DNA from: Endomychus coccineus
Lineage: Eukaryota; Arthropoda; Insecta; Coleoptera; Endomychidae
Assembly (NCBI GenBank): GCA_958510875.1
Contig: OY294067.1
Span: 30,988,912 to 31,052,911, forward strand
Direction of reading: 5' to 3'
Length of the DNA: 64,000 nt
Shown: piece after piece, positions 11,043-24,900 of the stretch
Layout of the letters: each line of letters begins with the position of its first letter
Numbering within the stretch: the stretch's first letter is position 1
The notes under the pieces: generated by a model
Databases searched by the model: none
The model's input: only the letters and a program-made list of their open reading frames with translations
Told to the model about the DNA's origin: nothing
Translations under genes and position numbers: made by a program

Positions 11043-11257
11043 TCAAGTCGTGCTATTGTCACGTGGAATCCATCCGGGAGCCAAGATTAGCTACCCGCGG
11101 AATTCTACTATTCAAGATATTATAAATATGTATAAAGCGGAAAACGTAAATCGAGTCCCTACGTGAATTCAGTCCCACTGATAAAATCATACTACGTAAA
11201 TTCATTCCCGGTTTTCAATATAATTCTCAGAATATTCTTAGAAATGAAAGTTAAGAT

Positions 11258-11510
11258 TAGCGCTATTACAATATTTGCTTTCTATATGAACAAAGTTATG
11301 TTAGTAGGTTAGGCTAGATTAGGATAGGTTAGAAACAGAGGGGGTACAATAAACTATCATTATTGATTATCACGAGAGTGTTAAAATTAGCGCGTTTACA
11401 ATATTTGAATTCTATATCAACAAAGTTAGGTTAGGTTAGAAACAAAAGGGGTACAGTAAACAATTATTATTGGTTATTGTGCAAATACTTGAATACAGAA
11501 AGGTGGTTGG
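11258..11510. repeat. Two-unit tandem repeat with TTAGG-like core
   Basis: A unit of roughly 110-135 bases occurs twice (about 11258-11393 and 11394-11505). Each contains GGTTAGG-type short repeats, a GGGGTACA block and an ATTATTG block. The GGTTAGG runs are too short and irregular to be a telomere. Confidence 0.65.
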
Positions 11511-11644
11511 CCCAGGCAGCTGTTTCTATTAAGCTATTGCATATATTGCATATAGCTTTTATCGCGGGCTTTGAGCGCGCCGACCGAATCAAGAAATTCC
11601 GTAACGAAAAATAACAGGAACTCGTTTATGTTGCGCTCTCTCGG

Positions 11645-12520
11645 GTGAGTAATATTGAAAAATTGTATATCACGACAAAAAACTATAATTCTACATTCAA
11701 GTTTTATAATAATCGAAGGCAAGCTGCATCGACTGCATCTTTGTTGCAAGAATTCAAAAGACTGCCTTTAAATAGTGTTCAGACGACAGCTCAAAGTGTC
11801 TTAGATTTCATTAGTAATAGAAATGGCATTTCAATAATGACTTTCAATTGCCAAAGTCACAAATACGATTTACAAGATTCAGTTACGAGACAAACAAATG
11901 TGTTACTTCTTACCGAAGCTTGCATGGCGCATGATAATCCGATTGAAATACCTAATTTCAATTGTATTGTTCAATTCAAACGAGATACTGTTCCAAAAGG
12001 TGGGGTAGCTGTTTACCAAAATAATAATAATGTTACTAATATTATGACTCCGAATATCGAAATACATATTGCACACGTTAGCGATGGTTATGTTAGCCGC
12101 TCATTTGTTGGAGATATTTGTGCGTGCTTATGCAAACTTAGAAATGGCCTACACATAGTCATGGTAGCAATTTACATTTCTCCGAATCCAAAATTGGGCG
12201 AGGTTTTTATTCATCGCACTTTACTGGAGTACACTGAAGAAGGGTCGAAAATACTTGGTACAAATGGTAATAAATTTCCACTTATCTTGGCTGGCGATTT
12301 CAACATCAACTTCGCTGATAAAAAATCAGAGCGGTTGACAACTTTTCTCTCGGAAAAATTGAATTTGAAAATGAATAATGATCCACAAGAATCCACAATA
12401 AAATATGGGACCATCATTGACTTGGTATTTTCCAGATATTTAGAGGATATCAAGTCTCAAACTTATGTCTCTTATTTCAGTTACCATAAACCTATAGTTT
12501 CAATGATAACAAATTCCTGA
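11645..12520 (+). CDS. Helentron-type EEP endonuclease ORF
   Basis: This 291-aa open frame has an N-terminal extension of about 60 residues, then an endonuclease/exonuclease/phosphatase domain. IMTFNCQSHK is the N-terminal strand with the metal-side Asn. LLLTEACM carries the catalytic Glu. GGVAVYQN follows, then YISPNP, then LAGDFNINF (Asp/Asn pair) near residue 205, and YHKPI near the end where SDH-type His is expected. EEP proteins cut nucleic acid. In insects this type accompanies Helentron helicases, and the conserved 3' tail supports that. No Rep-helicase is seen upstream, so the element is 5'-truncated or the helicase has decayed. A partial copy sits at 1-392. Confidence 0.75.
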   Translation: MSNIEKLYITTKNYNSTFKFYNNRRQAASTASLLQEFKRLPLNSVQTTAQSVLDFISNRNGISIMTFNCQSHKYDLQDSVTRQTNVLLLTEACMAHDNPIEIPNFNCIVQFKRDTVPKGGVAVYQNNNNVTNIMTPNIEIHIAHVSDGYVSRSFVGDICACLCKLRNGLHIVMVAIYISPNPKLGEVFIHRTLLEYTEEGSKILGTNGNKFPLILAGDFNINFADKKSERLTTFLSEKLNLKMNNDPQESTIKYGTIIDLVFSRYLEDIKSQTYVSYFSYHKPIVSMITNS

Positions 12521-12789
12521 ATAACCTACATGTATTGTAAGATAATAAAAATATTTTAAACGATATTAACTTCTCATTTATTCAATAAAAGAAAAAAATT
12601 TGTTTTCTTATCGGTTACCACGCTCAAAAGTAACTTGAATCAATATCAAAGAAAAAACTTGAATTAAAATATCAAAGAAAAAAAATACTGCATAAATTAA
12701 AAAAAAAATAATAATTATAATTGCATAAGTTGAGAAAAAATGCTATGCAATAGCTTTACCGCGGCAGTCCCCGAGTGCCACACGTATCT
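12521..12789 (+). mobile_element. Helentron 3' tail ending at duplication boundary
   Basis: The sequence matches 393-660 and ends near CCCCGAGTGCC plus a short AT stretch. Immediately after it begins the TTTTTATACATAGCAAGG that is also found at 31112, where the preceding sequence is unrelated. Unit B therefore shows the same flank without a Helentron. Confidence 0.65.
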
Positions 12790-12917
12790 TTTTTATACAT
12801 AGCAAGGAAGTGTTACGATGAAACTGACGTTCACCCTATTTCGCAAAAGATCATTAAATTGATACACTTCATCATCTCGAATAGTTTATTCTCCAACAAA
12901 TCAATAAGGCAACATAA

Positions 12918-15900
12918 TCATGTAAATGATTGACCGATGGTTGACCAAACATTTTTAACATATGTAACTTTATTATAGATTTCATTCCAGTTCCATGTTC
13001 GTTTTATCTGTGCATATTTCATCAAACTTTTAAAACTAATTTTTTTGTAAAAATATTCCATGAAACATGTATTAACATTATCATCTAAACCTATAAGTTC
13101 GTAAATATCATCAAAAAATGGCACTATGTTGAGACAACCGGTAGGAAGACACTGTGATATTTTCTGAAAGAATAGACAATCTGTGTAGTTATGGAAATCC
13201 ACCAACAAAATGCTGTTGCCTTCCGCCAAAGCTGTGATAATTAATTTTTGATTTTCAACTCGTGGTCCAACGTCTACACATAGTACTCCTCTTGATGTAC
13301 GATAAGTTTGTACAGAATAGCCGTTATATGTGGAATTTACATCACCACTACGACACTCCCTAATATATTCAAAGATGAATCTTACCCAGTTATCTAACCA
13401 TTCCTTGGTAGACAATTTTGAGCTGGAAAAATAAAGAACCATGCGTAGTATTCAATACTATAAGAAGGTTTGGGGAAGTCTTTCATCATCTCTTATGTAG
13501 GGGAGTAGGTAGGAGGGATACCTCCTTCAATCAGTCACACAGGAACGTTAAAGGATTGAGGTGAAGAATAGGTTCGAAACGAGGAGAGATTCCTACCTAA
13601 ACCTACTGAGAGGCAGTTTACTAGTACTACTACTAGCCCAGCTTTCGCCTGACCGAATAGAGTAAGTGTAATCAATATTATACAGGCTTTAACGAAAAGC
13701 AGGCCATTCTGTTAACTGCGTATTTTTGGCACTAAAATATCACGATTTTGAAAATAAGATGATTTCTTCTAGTGTCGTGACGTAAAATATTATAATAAAG
13801 ATTCTTGACCCAGTATGAATTATATATAAAAAATAGGTCACATTAACACTTTGTTTTAAAAATTCGTCTTTACGTACGTTTCGGTCTCACGACCATCATC
13901 AGAAGACTCACTATGTCTAAAAAGGGGTTTATTAAAACTAATTATAGCACAAGCGTCCAAATCGCACAATTTAACTTCAATCAAAAGAGCCCACGCCGTC
14001 GAAACGAATAGAGCTACGAATAATCGAAATTGTATCGTCAGTATTAAAGTATAAGAAATTTTTGTTTGTTTGTAGTAAGAATCCGCTATTCAGTGATATT
14101 ATTAAAATACATGAGTGCATATTGGTATTCTAACAACAACTGAGAAGAACGAAGTTATTTGTCGAGGATCTACTTTCGAAACCAGATGTGTAGGATTTAT
14201 GAGTAGGTACTTAAGAAAGGTTTCAGACCTTTACTGGAAAATTACTATTACGCATTCTTCCTAAAAACATTTTCAACAATTATAAAGACGTATGTAAGAA
14301 TTTGTAAGAGATTATTTAATCAAATTAGTATACATATGACTTAGATTTTGTGTGTCTACCCTATGATTTACAGATTTGGGGTCCCGTTTTATGTGAATCA
14401 TCTCCAGGATAGATCTTTTATAATAATTGGTTTCCTTAGTTAAGATATTAACCTAATATCTTGTTAAGATATTAACCTAATATCTTGTAATCAAATTGAT
14501 GGTTATAATCAAAGCAGTGCTTAGCAAGGGCGGTGGAATTTTCCAAGTTGTTATTTCTTGTGCTATATTTATGGCCGTACATTCTTTTTTGTAAATATTG
14601 TTTAGAGATTCCAGTATAGGTTCCATCACAATCTAAACAATTCAATTTATACACTGTGTGGGTTTGTTTATCTTTGGGTATTACAGGTTTTAGATTTGAG
14701 AAATATTTCCCAACACAGTTAGTAGGTTTATGCGCAACATTTATATTTATAAAATGTACGGCCATAAATATAGCACAAGAAATAACAACTTGGAAAATTC
14801 CACCGCCCCTGCTAAGCACTGCTTTGATTATAACCATCAATTTGATTACAAAAATGTTAATATCTCAACTAAGGAAACCAATTATTATAAAACATCTATC
14901 CTGGAGATGATTCACATAAAACGGGACCCCAAATCTGTAAATCATAGGGTAGACACACAAAATCTAAGTCATATCTATACTAATTTGATTAAATAATCTC
15001 TTGCAAATTCTTACATACGTCTTTATAATTGTTGAAAATGTTTTTAGGAAGAATGCGTAATAGTAATTTTCCAGTACAGGTCTGAAACCTTTCTTAAGTA
15101 CCTAATCATAAATCCTACACATCTGGTTTCGAAAGTAGATACTCGACAAATAACTTCGTTCTTCTCAGTTGTTGTTAGAATACCAATATGCACTCATGTA
15201 TTTTAATAATATCACTGAAAAGCGGATTCTTACTACAAACAAACAAAAAATTTCTTATACTTTAATACTGACGATACAATTTCGATTATTCGTAGTTCTG
15301 TTCGTTTCGACGGCGTGGGCTCTTTTGATTGAAGTTAAATTGTGCGATTTGGACGCTTGTGCTATAATTAGTTTTAATAAACCCCTTTTTAGACTTAGTG
15401 AGTCTTCTGATAATGGTCGTGAGACCGAAACGTACGTGAAGACGAATTTTTAAAACAAAGTGTTAATGTGACCTATTTCCCGAGAATTTTTATATATAGT
15501 AAAATATTATTTAGAATATTTTATAACTCTAGATAATTGATTTTATACAGTGTCTCTAAACATAGGGCTGTCCAGATTTACCTTCTTTTACATAAACAAG
15601 TTTATTTTACTTGTGTAATTTCATTTACTCAGAAAAAATATGAATCAGGTTAGTTGAACACACTTATAATTATTGGCTCGCAATGAATAAAAGGGCTTTT
15701 AATTAGAGAAAAACTAATATTTGCAAAAATTTTTCAATGCCATTTTTGTAGTTTCACGTAAGGTCATGAAAAAAGCGTAACTTGTCGAAATAATGATAAA
15801 GAAACGGCCTATTTCACACAGTTTTTACGCTTGCCTTTTGGACCCTTGAGGATATAGGAAAATTGATAACATTATCGCGAAAAAACAATTTTAATATTTT

Positions 15901-18900
15901 AACTTTCGCCCCCTGTATCTTTAAAGGGAGGCATTTTTTATACAGATAAGTTAGACCAATTCGTCATATTTTAGAATTAAAATACACAGTTAACGGAATG
16001 ACCTACTATTTTTTTACGGGTTGTATTTAAGCAACTAGCACAAGACAAATGTATTTTGGAAACCATTTACTCAATGTAGTGTGAAGATTTGCGCGTTTCA
16101 CAATTCGGTTAATAGTGATGAAAATGATTCCAAACTCGTTACTCGGGGGGTTTTTGGGGTCGCTGAGCTCGAATAACATGACAGAATTGGTCTCCGAGGT
16201 ACCTGGTGCCCAGGGTGAACGGCATCATCGTCGTCTCCTGGAGTTTTCGGGAAATTCGTTATATATTCGGTCCAAACTCGTTACTCGGGGGGTTTTTGGG
16301 GTCGCTGAACGCGAATATCGCGACAAAATTGGCCTCCGAGGTACCTGGTATCCAGTGTGAACGGTATCCTCGATGTCCCCATAAATTGATGTTATTATTA
16401 CATGATTTTTACTGAAACTTTGTACATGCTTGTAAATTATGCACTCAAATGTTGTAAATTCTGGTGACCAGTCTTACAAAATGTATCTACTGAAGCTTAT
16501 TTTTTTTTTTAATTTGGCGCTTTTAATACAGTTGGTAGCAGTGATACGATACATGAGGATGCGATTCTGTGGTGTCTTGCGAGGGGAAGACACAATGTAA
16601 ACTCTCCGTAAGAGGCTGTAGGTTAGAAGTTCTTCGTCTTCTTCTACAGTGTGCGTACACTATATCAATACCGTGCACGTGTATTTTCTTTATGGGGACA
16701 ACGAGGATACCATCCACTCTGGGCATCAGGTACCTCGGAGACCAATTATGTCGCGATATTCGTGTTCAGCGACCCCAAAAATCCCCCGAGTAACGAGTTT
16801 GAAATCATTTTCATCACTATTAACCGAATTGTGAATCTAGTATTTACAGTCAATTTAAATTGCATAATATTATTTATGCAAATTTCATATTTCTAATTTC
16901 TCGTAAACCAATTTAGGTCACAAAGTTTCCTGAAGCTCTAACGAATCGAATGCACAAAACCGCATTCAAATCCGTCTTACTGTTCAAATTTTTCGAACTT
17001 TGGCCGTTTTTAGTGCTTCGTTTCCGCGACTAATTGGAGTTATTATTATGACCAGACCCAGGCATTTTTGCTTAAAACTTGGATTTCCAATAGAATAAAT
17101 ACAATATAAATTGGTTTCCATTAAAAAAAAAATGATATTTCACTTCCAAACTGCAAAACACGATGGAGAGCATCAACTAGTTTGCTAATTCAAACAATTT
17201 TGCACCTTTAATAATAAGGAAGTTATTGATGGTAGGAACTTAATTTGGATAATCCCGAATAACATAGTACTTGTTTTGTTAGTTACCTCAATTGTTGTTT
17301 ATTCTTGAAAACGTATTCAGCAATATTTATTAATTTTGTTTCCCTTTCAATCTGCGATAAACGAGACCAAGATTGGTGCCCTTTTTTTGCTGCAGTTATG
17401 GCATTAACTAATGTCTCTTTATTGCCAGTTAGCTTACTGTCAGGGCAACCAATCCAATCAGAATCTAGATATTCTCTGTAACCTAAAATAAAACAGCGAA
17501 TGAGATAATACTGGATTAGGATGTTCATCAAATCATCAGTTCTACACTCTTTATAATCAGGATTCGATTTGTCCAAACACAAACCATATCTTCAACCAGT
17601 GTGGTTCAAAAATAAAGTTAACTGAAACATAAATCCAGAAAGTACAAAATTTATGCGATTAATAACTCACAACCGAATACAATCGACGAAATGTTAAAAA
17701 CGTATTGTTATCTAGTTAAATAGGTAAATGTTTAACGTGCTTAACATAATTTCATTGATTTTTTACAAAGGAAATTTGTTATAGATTTCCTGAGAAAAGA
17801 CAGCGAGACAAAATAATATTTTCTAAGCTAAAATCAAATTTAATCATGGGTCATTTAAACAACCTTGTCCAAAAGTATTTATCAAAGAAAACCGAGATAT
17901 CGAAGGAATTAACGTTTTATTAGCAAATCCAACAAGTTCCTACAGGATTGTAGAAAATTAAGTTGGTGTGAGCAAAAAGAAAATTTAAAAAATCTTAAAA
18001 AACATAAATTTGTACCCTACAACTAAATAATATTCAAATTAATAATGTTTTAAGAAAATGTACAGAAATAAATTTCCTGTTTAGGGATTCAAACCCGAGT
18101 CTACTGAGTGGAAGCCAACTGTCCTAGCCCCTAAAACCACATCGCCGTTTGTTATATAGACTGTTGAAGTACGGTTAATTTAACCTTACTTCAATAGTGG
18201 CTTTTGTTGTTTGTTGAAATTTGCGTGAAAGCAGTTTTAAATTAGCGCTTAAATCTACTGTAAAAGTTTTGAATCGATTCAATCTATACTGTAGGATTCA
18301 TGATTTCTTAAAATTTTCAACCTTCCAGAAAAGGGTGCGTTTAGTAAACGATTTCCCTGAAACACAATAGGGTTCGCCACCGAATATCAAACGTTTTTTT
18401 GAGTTATCATGTAGACAACCATTTCGTGGCATACATCCAGACAGACAGACAGACAAAAGGATTTCTTCAGTTCTTAAAATTCGATGAGGAATACTATAGT
18501 GAAAGATTTCTTGTTCTAGGACTTTTTTCAACGATTTTAGAAATAGTTCGCTCCGAAAACTGTTCCAAAAACTATGAAACATATATATTGCACCATGAAT
18601 GTTCTAACAACAAACAAAATATCTGAGATTTTACCCTACCATCAATATCATAGCTGATGAGTTTTACCTTGTATTCCTCCAAAATAGCTTGTATTTGCAC
18701 CTCCTTTCATTGGAGAGAATGTTTTGTCAGGAGCGAACAATCCGTGGCAGTTGATCCAAATATTTGCCACCTGAAATACAGGCATTTGAGTCACACCAGA
18801 AGAGGAGGATCAAAATAAATGGAACGTGGGATAAACGAGAAATGGATTCTGTTCAAAAACATAAATTTTAAATTGAAAACATGTCGCATTAAAACAGGAA

Positions 18901-21900
18901 ACGTGAAAATATATCAATGTAATATGATATAATGAAAATTATATGAATATATTTTCGCAATATCTTCAAGTTAGTTTGAATAAAAAACAAAAACCACTTC
19001 AAAAAGAAATACTAATATTTAATAACATAAAGCATGTCGTGTAAATAAAACAAGTTTTCCTACTTTATAACTGATTAATTTTTACTAATATTTCCGTTTT
19101 TCTGCAATTTTTCTGAAAAAACTGTTTTTTTCGGATCTCAATTGTTCTGGAAAATAATTAAATCTCTACTCAAAGCTATGATTTTACTTACTATTGTACT
19201 CCCAATTTCGAATTTTGTATTGCCACATTAATTCATGAATAGCTTCCAGCAATGCAACATCCCATCCACAAGTAATTTCTGATGAATAGCTATAGTATAC
19301 AATTTTTTTCATTTTTTTTGTATTAATTTTATATCCATATAGATTTATTATAAGGGTAATTGTAACGGCACAAACCGTCCTTATAGCACCAATTTCAATT
19401 AAAAATGCCCACGTCGCCGAAACGAACAGAAACACGAGTAATCGAAATTGTAACACATTAATGTTTTAAGTATATGAATATGTATCAAATCTACTGCATA
19501 GCAATTTTCTTATAAAATACGGAGTCATTTCAAGCAATGATTGCATACGACTGAAACCAAAAAATATAACGAGTATCCAATTTCAAACCAGATGTTAAAG
19601 ATTTATGAAGTAATAGAAAAAGGGTGTCAGACCTTATAAGAAATATTTCCATTTGAACATTATGACCCATACATTCTTTTTTGCAATTATTGTTAAGAAA
19701 TTCTTGTATAAGTCCCATCACAATCTAAACTAAACAATTTAATTTTTACACTGTGTTGGTTTGTTTATCTTTAGGTATTAAAGGTTTTAGATTTGAAAAA
19801 TATTCACCAACACAGTTGGTAGCTTTATGCGTTACATTTATATGATACTTTTTAAACATTTCTTAATTTTCTCTTCGGAATGTATGGTAATGTTATAAAT
19901 TATCTGTATTACCGTTTATATTATTTATATATGACGTTCCGTTTAGATTTTGTTTATTCTTTCTTTAATGATGGGGTTGAAATATGCTTTTGGGTAACAA
20001 TTTTCAAATTGAAAATCTAATGAATTTATTACAGATTCCTCGAGTCATTCCATAACTAGGTTAGCAATAGTGCTGAAATAGGAGATCCCATTGCTGTGCC
20101 GAATATTTGTCCAAAATATTGCTTACTTTATTGAAAATAAGTGCATTATAAACAAAACTTTACTGCATTTATAAATTCAGATTAATCTAGAGGTGTGTAG
20201 TTTTTAATCTCTGCCCAACGTTATTTGATGCTACTCAATGCCAAAATGAATGGTATATTTTTTGTAAATGAAGTAACAACATCCAAGGAAATTAATAGAT
20301 AATCTACGGGTATGGATTGATTTTTTATAAACTCATTAAAATGCAATGAGTCCTTTACATAAAATTAATTTTTTCCTATTATATTGTTGATGGATTTTGA
20401 TAAATTGTAGGTAGGTGCTCCAATATTACTTACAATGGGTCTTAAAGGTATATATATGTATCACTTTTATGAAGTTCCGGAAGCCCATACATGTAAGGTG
20501 CTTGCCCATTATAGCAAATGAATTTATTTTTCAAATCAATAGGGATTATCATATTTTTGTACCATTTATTTATTAAATAATTTATGTCATTTTGTACAGA
20601 TAATTTAGGGTCGGATTTTAATTTTTTATAAATTGTTTCATCATTTAATAGATTTCCTATTTTCTTCTTGTTGTCATCTCTATGCATTATGACGATTTTA
20701 ATACATCTATCCACGTTCTTCTGAAGATTGTCGTGCGACCGTAACGTACGTAAAGACGAAAATAATAAGCATATGTGTTATTGTGTCCTATTTCCCGAGA
20801 ATTTATGTATAATTCATACCTGGGACAAGAATCATTATTAGTTTATTATAAGTAGGTAACAAAAGTCAAAGGTTGTTTCTTATGAATGACAACTCAATTG
20901 CCCAAATATATATTGTTTAATTTTATATTAGTGGATTAGGTTACTATGGCTAGTGTTTGAATGAACGAAACATCTGTTTTGTGACGGAAAATAAGAGGTG
21001 AACGTTCAAAACTAATAGTGAATACAAACTTACTTCTAGTTTTTGAACAACTTCATTAGCGATGCTAAGGTTTTCAGTCCAAACTGATGCAGCTAAGCCT
21101 TGTCTATTATTATTAGCCAAAGCAACAGCTTCACTAATATTATGAAAAGCTAAAATTGTGGCGACTGGAATATCACTATCATCGTTCCAGCCGTTAACAA
21201 TGTTTTGTTTAGCAACTTTCCCACCTATCAATAGTGTTGGCCTGAGATGTTGCAAAGAACTAACTTCTGGTTGGAAGACTTCGACTCCCATTTTTTGAGC
21301 ATCTAAAAGAAGAGTAGTCATCTTTTTTGCCAATCCTTGATTAGTTCTACCTTTGCACCAATGAGGAAGTTTAAGTGACACTAGCTTCTGTTTCAACTTT
21401 TTAACTACTTTTTCATATATATTTTCCTGCACTATCACTTCTCTAACAGACCATGGTAGCTAAAATGATTACATTTAAATTATCATTCTCTTTATCAAAT
21501 TGTAATTTCCACTAACCATTCCTTTGTAATTCCACACAGCATCTATCACCGATTGGCAAGCTGAATCTATATCTGCACTGTCGAAAATTAGCAAAGGTAT
21601 CTTCGAAGAATCATCTTTAATAAAAAGAAAATTTTTGAAGAGCTACAGTTATTAGCTTTGACTAAAGTGCGTGCCATTAAAATGATGGGCATAATCGCTC
21701 GAGTAACAAGCTATACGAACGATATAATGATTCAATAAGGTAATCTGGCAATATAATGTAATTTACGTGGAATTTTTCAATATATCTAAGCACATAGGCG
21801 ATTAGGACGTCTATAAAACGACGTACAACGAATAGGTTTCTTCCTAGGCTCCATAAATGCTGAAACTGACTTTGGCTGGAAGAAAGCACCAGAAGGTGTT

Positions 21901-24900
21901 TTACGGAGCTAATTATTATTATTACTATTAATCAGTAGGGGGTTACGGTCCCTTAATGCCTAGGCTGAAGCCCTTTGCACCTCGTGTCACGTGTCACCTA
22001 GTGCAGCGGTTCCCACCGACAACTGTTCACCAAGCAACCAAAGGGCAGTACCCACGCTAGTGTTCATTATGCTCCCCAGGTTAACGATTAACGTGTCACC
22101 TAGTGGAGCAGTTCCCACCCACCAGTATGCACCTATCTACCAGAGGGCCAGTTCCCGCCCGAGAGTATTCACCATTCTCCACCAGGTGAACGATTCCTAA
22201 AAAGGTTAATACTAACTTCATGATATATTATTTAAACGTCGTCCTACTGAAGCGGTTCCCACTCGAGGGTGTTCACATGGCCTCAGAGGTAGGTGGGATC
22301 TGCTCCCACTACAGTGTTCACCGGGAGCCCAAGATGAACAAACAGCCACCGGGCCGGGTAGGTCGTTAATGCCTTGAAGAGTTTTAACACCATCTAGTTT
22401 CTGGATCTCCTCAGTGTCGCATAGCTCTACCGAGTGCTCTGCGTCTTGAGAAGATCAGTGTTACGCATATGCAGAGAATGTGCATTGATGTTTTGTTTTT
22501 TTGTTTGCACCACCTGCACAAAGGCTAATCGCTAAGGTTAATCTTGTGAAGCTGGTAGTTTTAAACGGTCCGTGACCTATCAGTATCTGTGTCAGCACTT
22601 TGGCTTCGATTTTAATCATGTTCCTCAACCGTTCACTAGTGTCCACTCTTCCGAGTGTTGTGTTCTGACCCAGCAGTGGATTGTCTCCTTGATGTTACTC
22701 TTCGAGATACCTACAGCTGGTTCGGAGCGGATTAGCTTCGTTGATATTCTCATGCTACCCAGCGCAGCAAGCCATGCTGTGCATATACTGATGTGGGTCT
22801 GCATTCCTTCTTCCAGCGGTAATTGGGCACAGCGTTATTGCCAATATCTCCGCTTGGAGAATGGTGGCCTGTTTGTTCAGAGGTATAGAAATAATTTTAC
22901 CTGGGCGCTTGTGGTATATCCCTGCTCCCGCCTACCCATGGAGCTATCATATTCTTCAAATTCATTCAAATAAGACATTCCAAAGGTATAGCTGTATACC
23001 TAGATTCGGTTTCTCAAGTTAATTATGACGTGATATATTGTGTTTTTACTTTGGACTTTGGTTGTCTCTAACTTTTATATAATCATGTAGCGGTATTACT
23101 AGTATTTATCAATGAAGATTGATATTCTGTATCCCACAAATCGCTCTCAGCGAACAGCGTACCCCTGGAAGCATTACTGTTCCATTTTGCGTATCAATAT
23201 ATCATGTTCCATACCATCCAAATCCCCAGAAACATCGATTGCACATTGCATTTAAGAAATTTATTATATGACAGGGTGCAGCTTATATGGTACGTATTGT
23301 TGATTTGTTTAGCCTAAATCTATGTTGAGAATAGGTAAGTATGGAAGACTTTTCAATGAAACTGATAAATCTTTAATGTAATACTTTTCCAAAAATGTTA
23401 CTTAGGTTAGAGAGTTAGCAATTGGAAGATAATTGTTAATATTTTTGATCTATCAAATTGATAGTAAGTATCGTGTGCTCTAAAATTATGAGAAGTAGTG
23501 TCGACTAACCTGATCGTAGTACATTGCTGAAACCGTAATTGGCAATATTGTATTTTTCCTTATTCACATTATCGAATACCGTAATAGTTCCGGAACCATA
23601 TCTGTAAGCCCAGATGTCAACATTTCCAGGAACGAAACAAAATGCTTCTTTAGGAATGCTGTTGAGAAAAAAAATTTATTTCATCAAATAATGAAAAGCG
23701 GGGTTGTTGTGTACTCACCCTACACAATGAGCTATTTCAACCAAGAGAGTGGCCACAGCGGAAATCGCAGGGGCAGTTTGTAAAATCACGTTTTTGCCAG
23801 CTGCAAGTGCCGGCCCCAAAGCATAGCCAAATGTTGATAAACAACTTTCATCGGAAATAATAATCACTGATATCCCTAAAACAAAGACTCTAAAAATTAA
23901 ACATTATTTTTACATCCTCTTATTTTCTAAATCTGATCGAAAGCTACTTCAGGAGATTATTTTACTTTTCAGCAATCTGCAATAATTTACCTGGAGTATA
24001 CTAATCTCTGATAAGGTAGATTAGATAGATAAGGTGATTCTCAAACAACGATCTCCCTGACTGATACTTTAACGGGTTTTGAAATCACAATAAATATATT
24101 TATGAATGAAGAAAAATAGGATTCAATAATTCATCGAATGCCCAAATGGATCCCGTTCAATTTGGACAATTCGCCAAGGCAATTGAAAAACATTTATATT
24201 CCAGGTCATCCCTGCCTTAACCAAAGATGATGGCACACTGGCCACAACACCACAAGCAAAGGCCAAAATGTTTGATGGAATATTTGCAGCAAATTTCACT
24301 TTGGAATAATTCCAAATGTAATCCACTACTATCTGTGATCTCTAAACTAATGGGATAGCAATCAACATTGAGCTCATCCAATAATCTAGAGAGATCCAAA
24401 ATTAAACGACGATATGGCTTTGGTCACCAGAGATCAACACCTACGTAACACATATATGCCAGGAATACGTAGAACCTCTAATTGTAGCATTGGATATCTC
24501 CAAAGCAATTGAGCGAGTCTGGCACCAAGGCCTTCTTGTGCCATATGGTTTGCCGCCCCAACTATATGATGGCTATCAAGGGTAGTGTTCCACAAAGATC
24601 TGTCTTGGACCCAATTTTGTTTTCGTTCCGTTGCAACGATCTGTTGGAAAATACCTCCTGCCCCGTCCACAGCTTTGCGGATCTGATAATTTCACAGAAA
24701 CTTGGTTTTCGTACTGTCCTATAGTATTGCAGGTCCGGACCGGGCGCCTAATGTGATTACTGGCTTCGGGTATATCATTATCTATATTTATATTTATAAT
24801 GAAAGGCAAATACGGAGGTCTAATATTCCGTAAAATGATTGGCATATAATTGTTCAAATATATTATGTATTGTAAGAATATTAGACCTTCATAATGATTT

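Larger units (their letters stand above)
9095..11170. mobile_element. Inverted Penelope-like element (PLE)
   Basis: The left half carries reverse transcriptase on the minus strand (10205-10545) and the right half a GIY-YIG endonuclease domain on the plus strand (10546-10728). The halves meet abruptly near 10545. Related terminal sequence occurs at 9640-9830 (minus) and 10985-11130 (plus) with hammerhead-like motifs on opposite strands. RT plus GIY-YIG is the hallmark of PLEs. A further terminal copy lies at 9110-9190. Exact ends were not resolved. Confidence 0.75.
13794..15498. mobile_element. Palindromic Penelope-like element, unit A only
   Basis: The element is flanked by GTAAAATATTAT at 13782-13793 and 15499-15510. 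Unit B near 32865 has the single uninterrupted site, which proves insertion after duplication. The left arm (13794-14585) and right arm (14751-15498) are inverted copies. The 165-base centre (14586-14750) holds the upstream part of a GIY-YIG domain on the minus strand. Each arm carries a hammerhead motif facing outward. No RT is present, so it is non-autonomous. Confidence 0.88.
19350..20830 (-). mobile_element. Penelope-like element remnant (unit A)
   Basis: Minus-strand PLE with a GIY-YIG trace near 19650-19840 and an RT N-terminal part at 20442-20714. It ends on the right with a degraded hammerhead and the shared GACCTATTTCCCGAGAATT-like terminus. It is paralogous to 37898-39540, so it inserted before duplication. 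Confidence 0.75.

Noticed and set aside
11310..11445. GGTTAGG runs as an internal telomere array
   Set aside because: Only a few irregular units embedded in a two-copy repeat.
24123..24400. Possible extra ALDH16 exon between exons 3 and 4
   Set aside because: Exons 3 and 4 already join in phase, the frame here is broken, and the unit B copy has a deletion.
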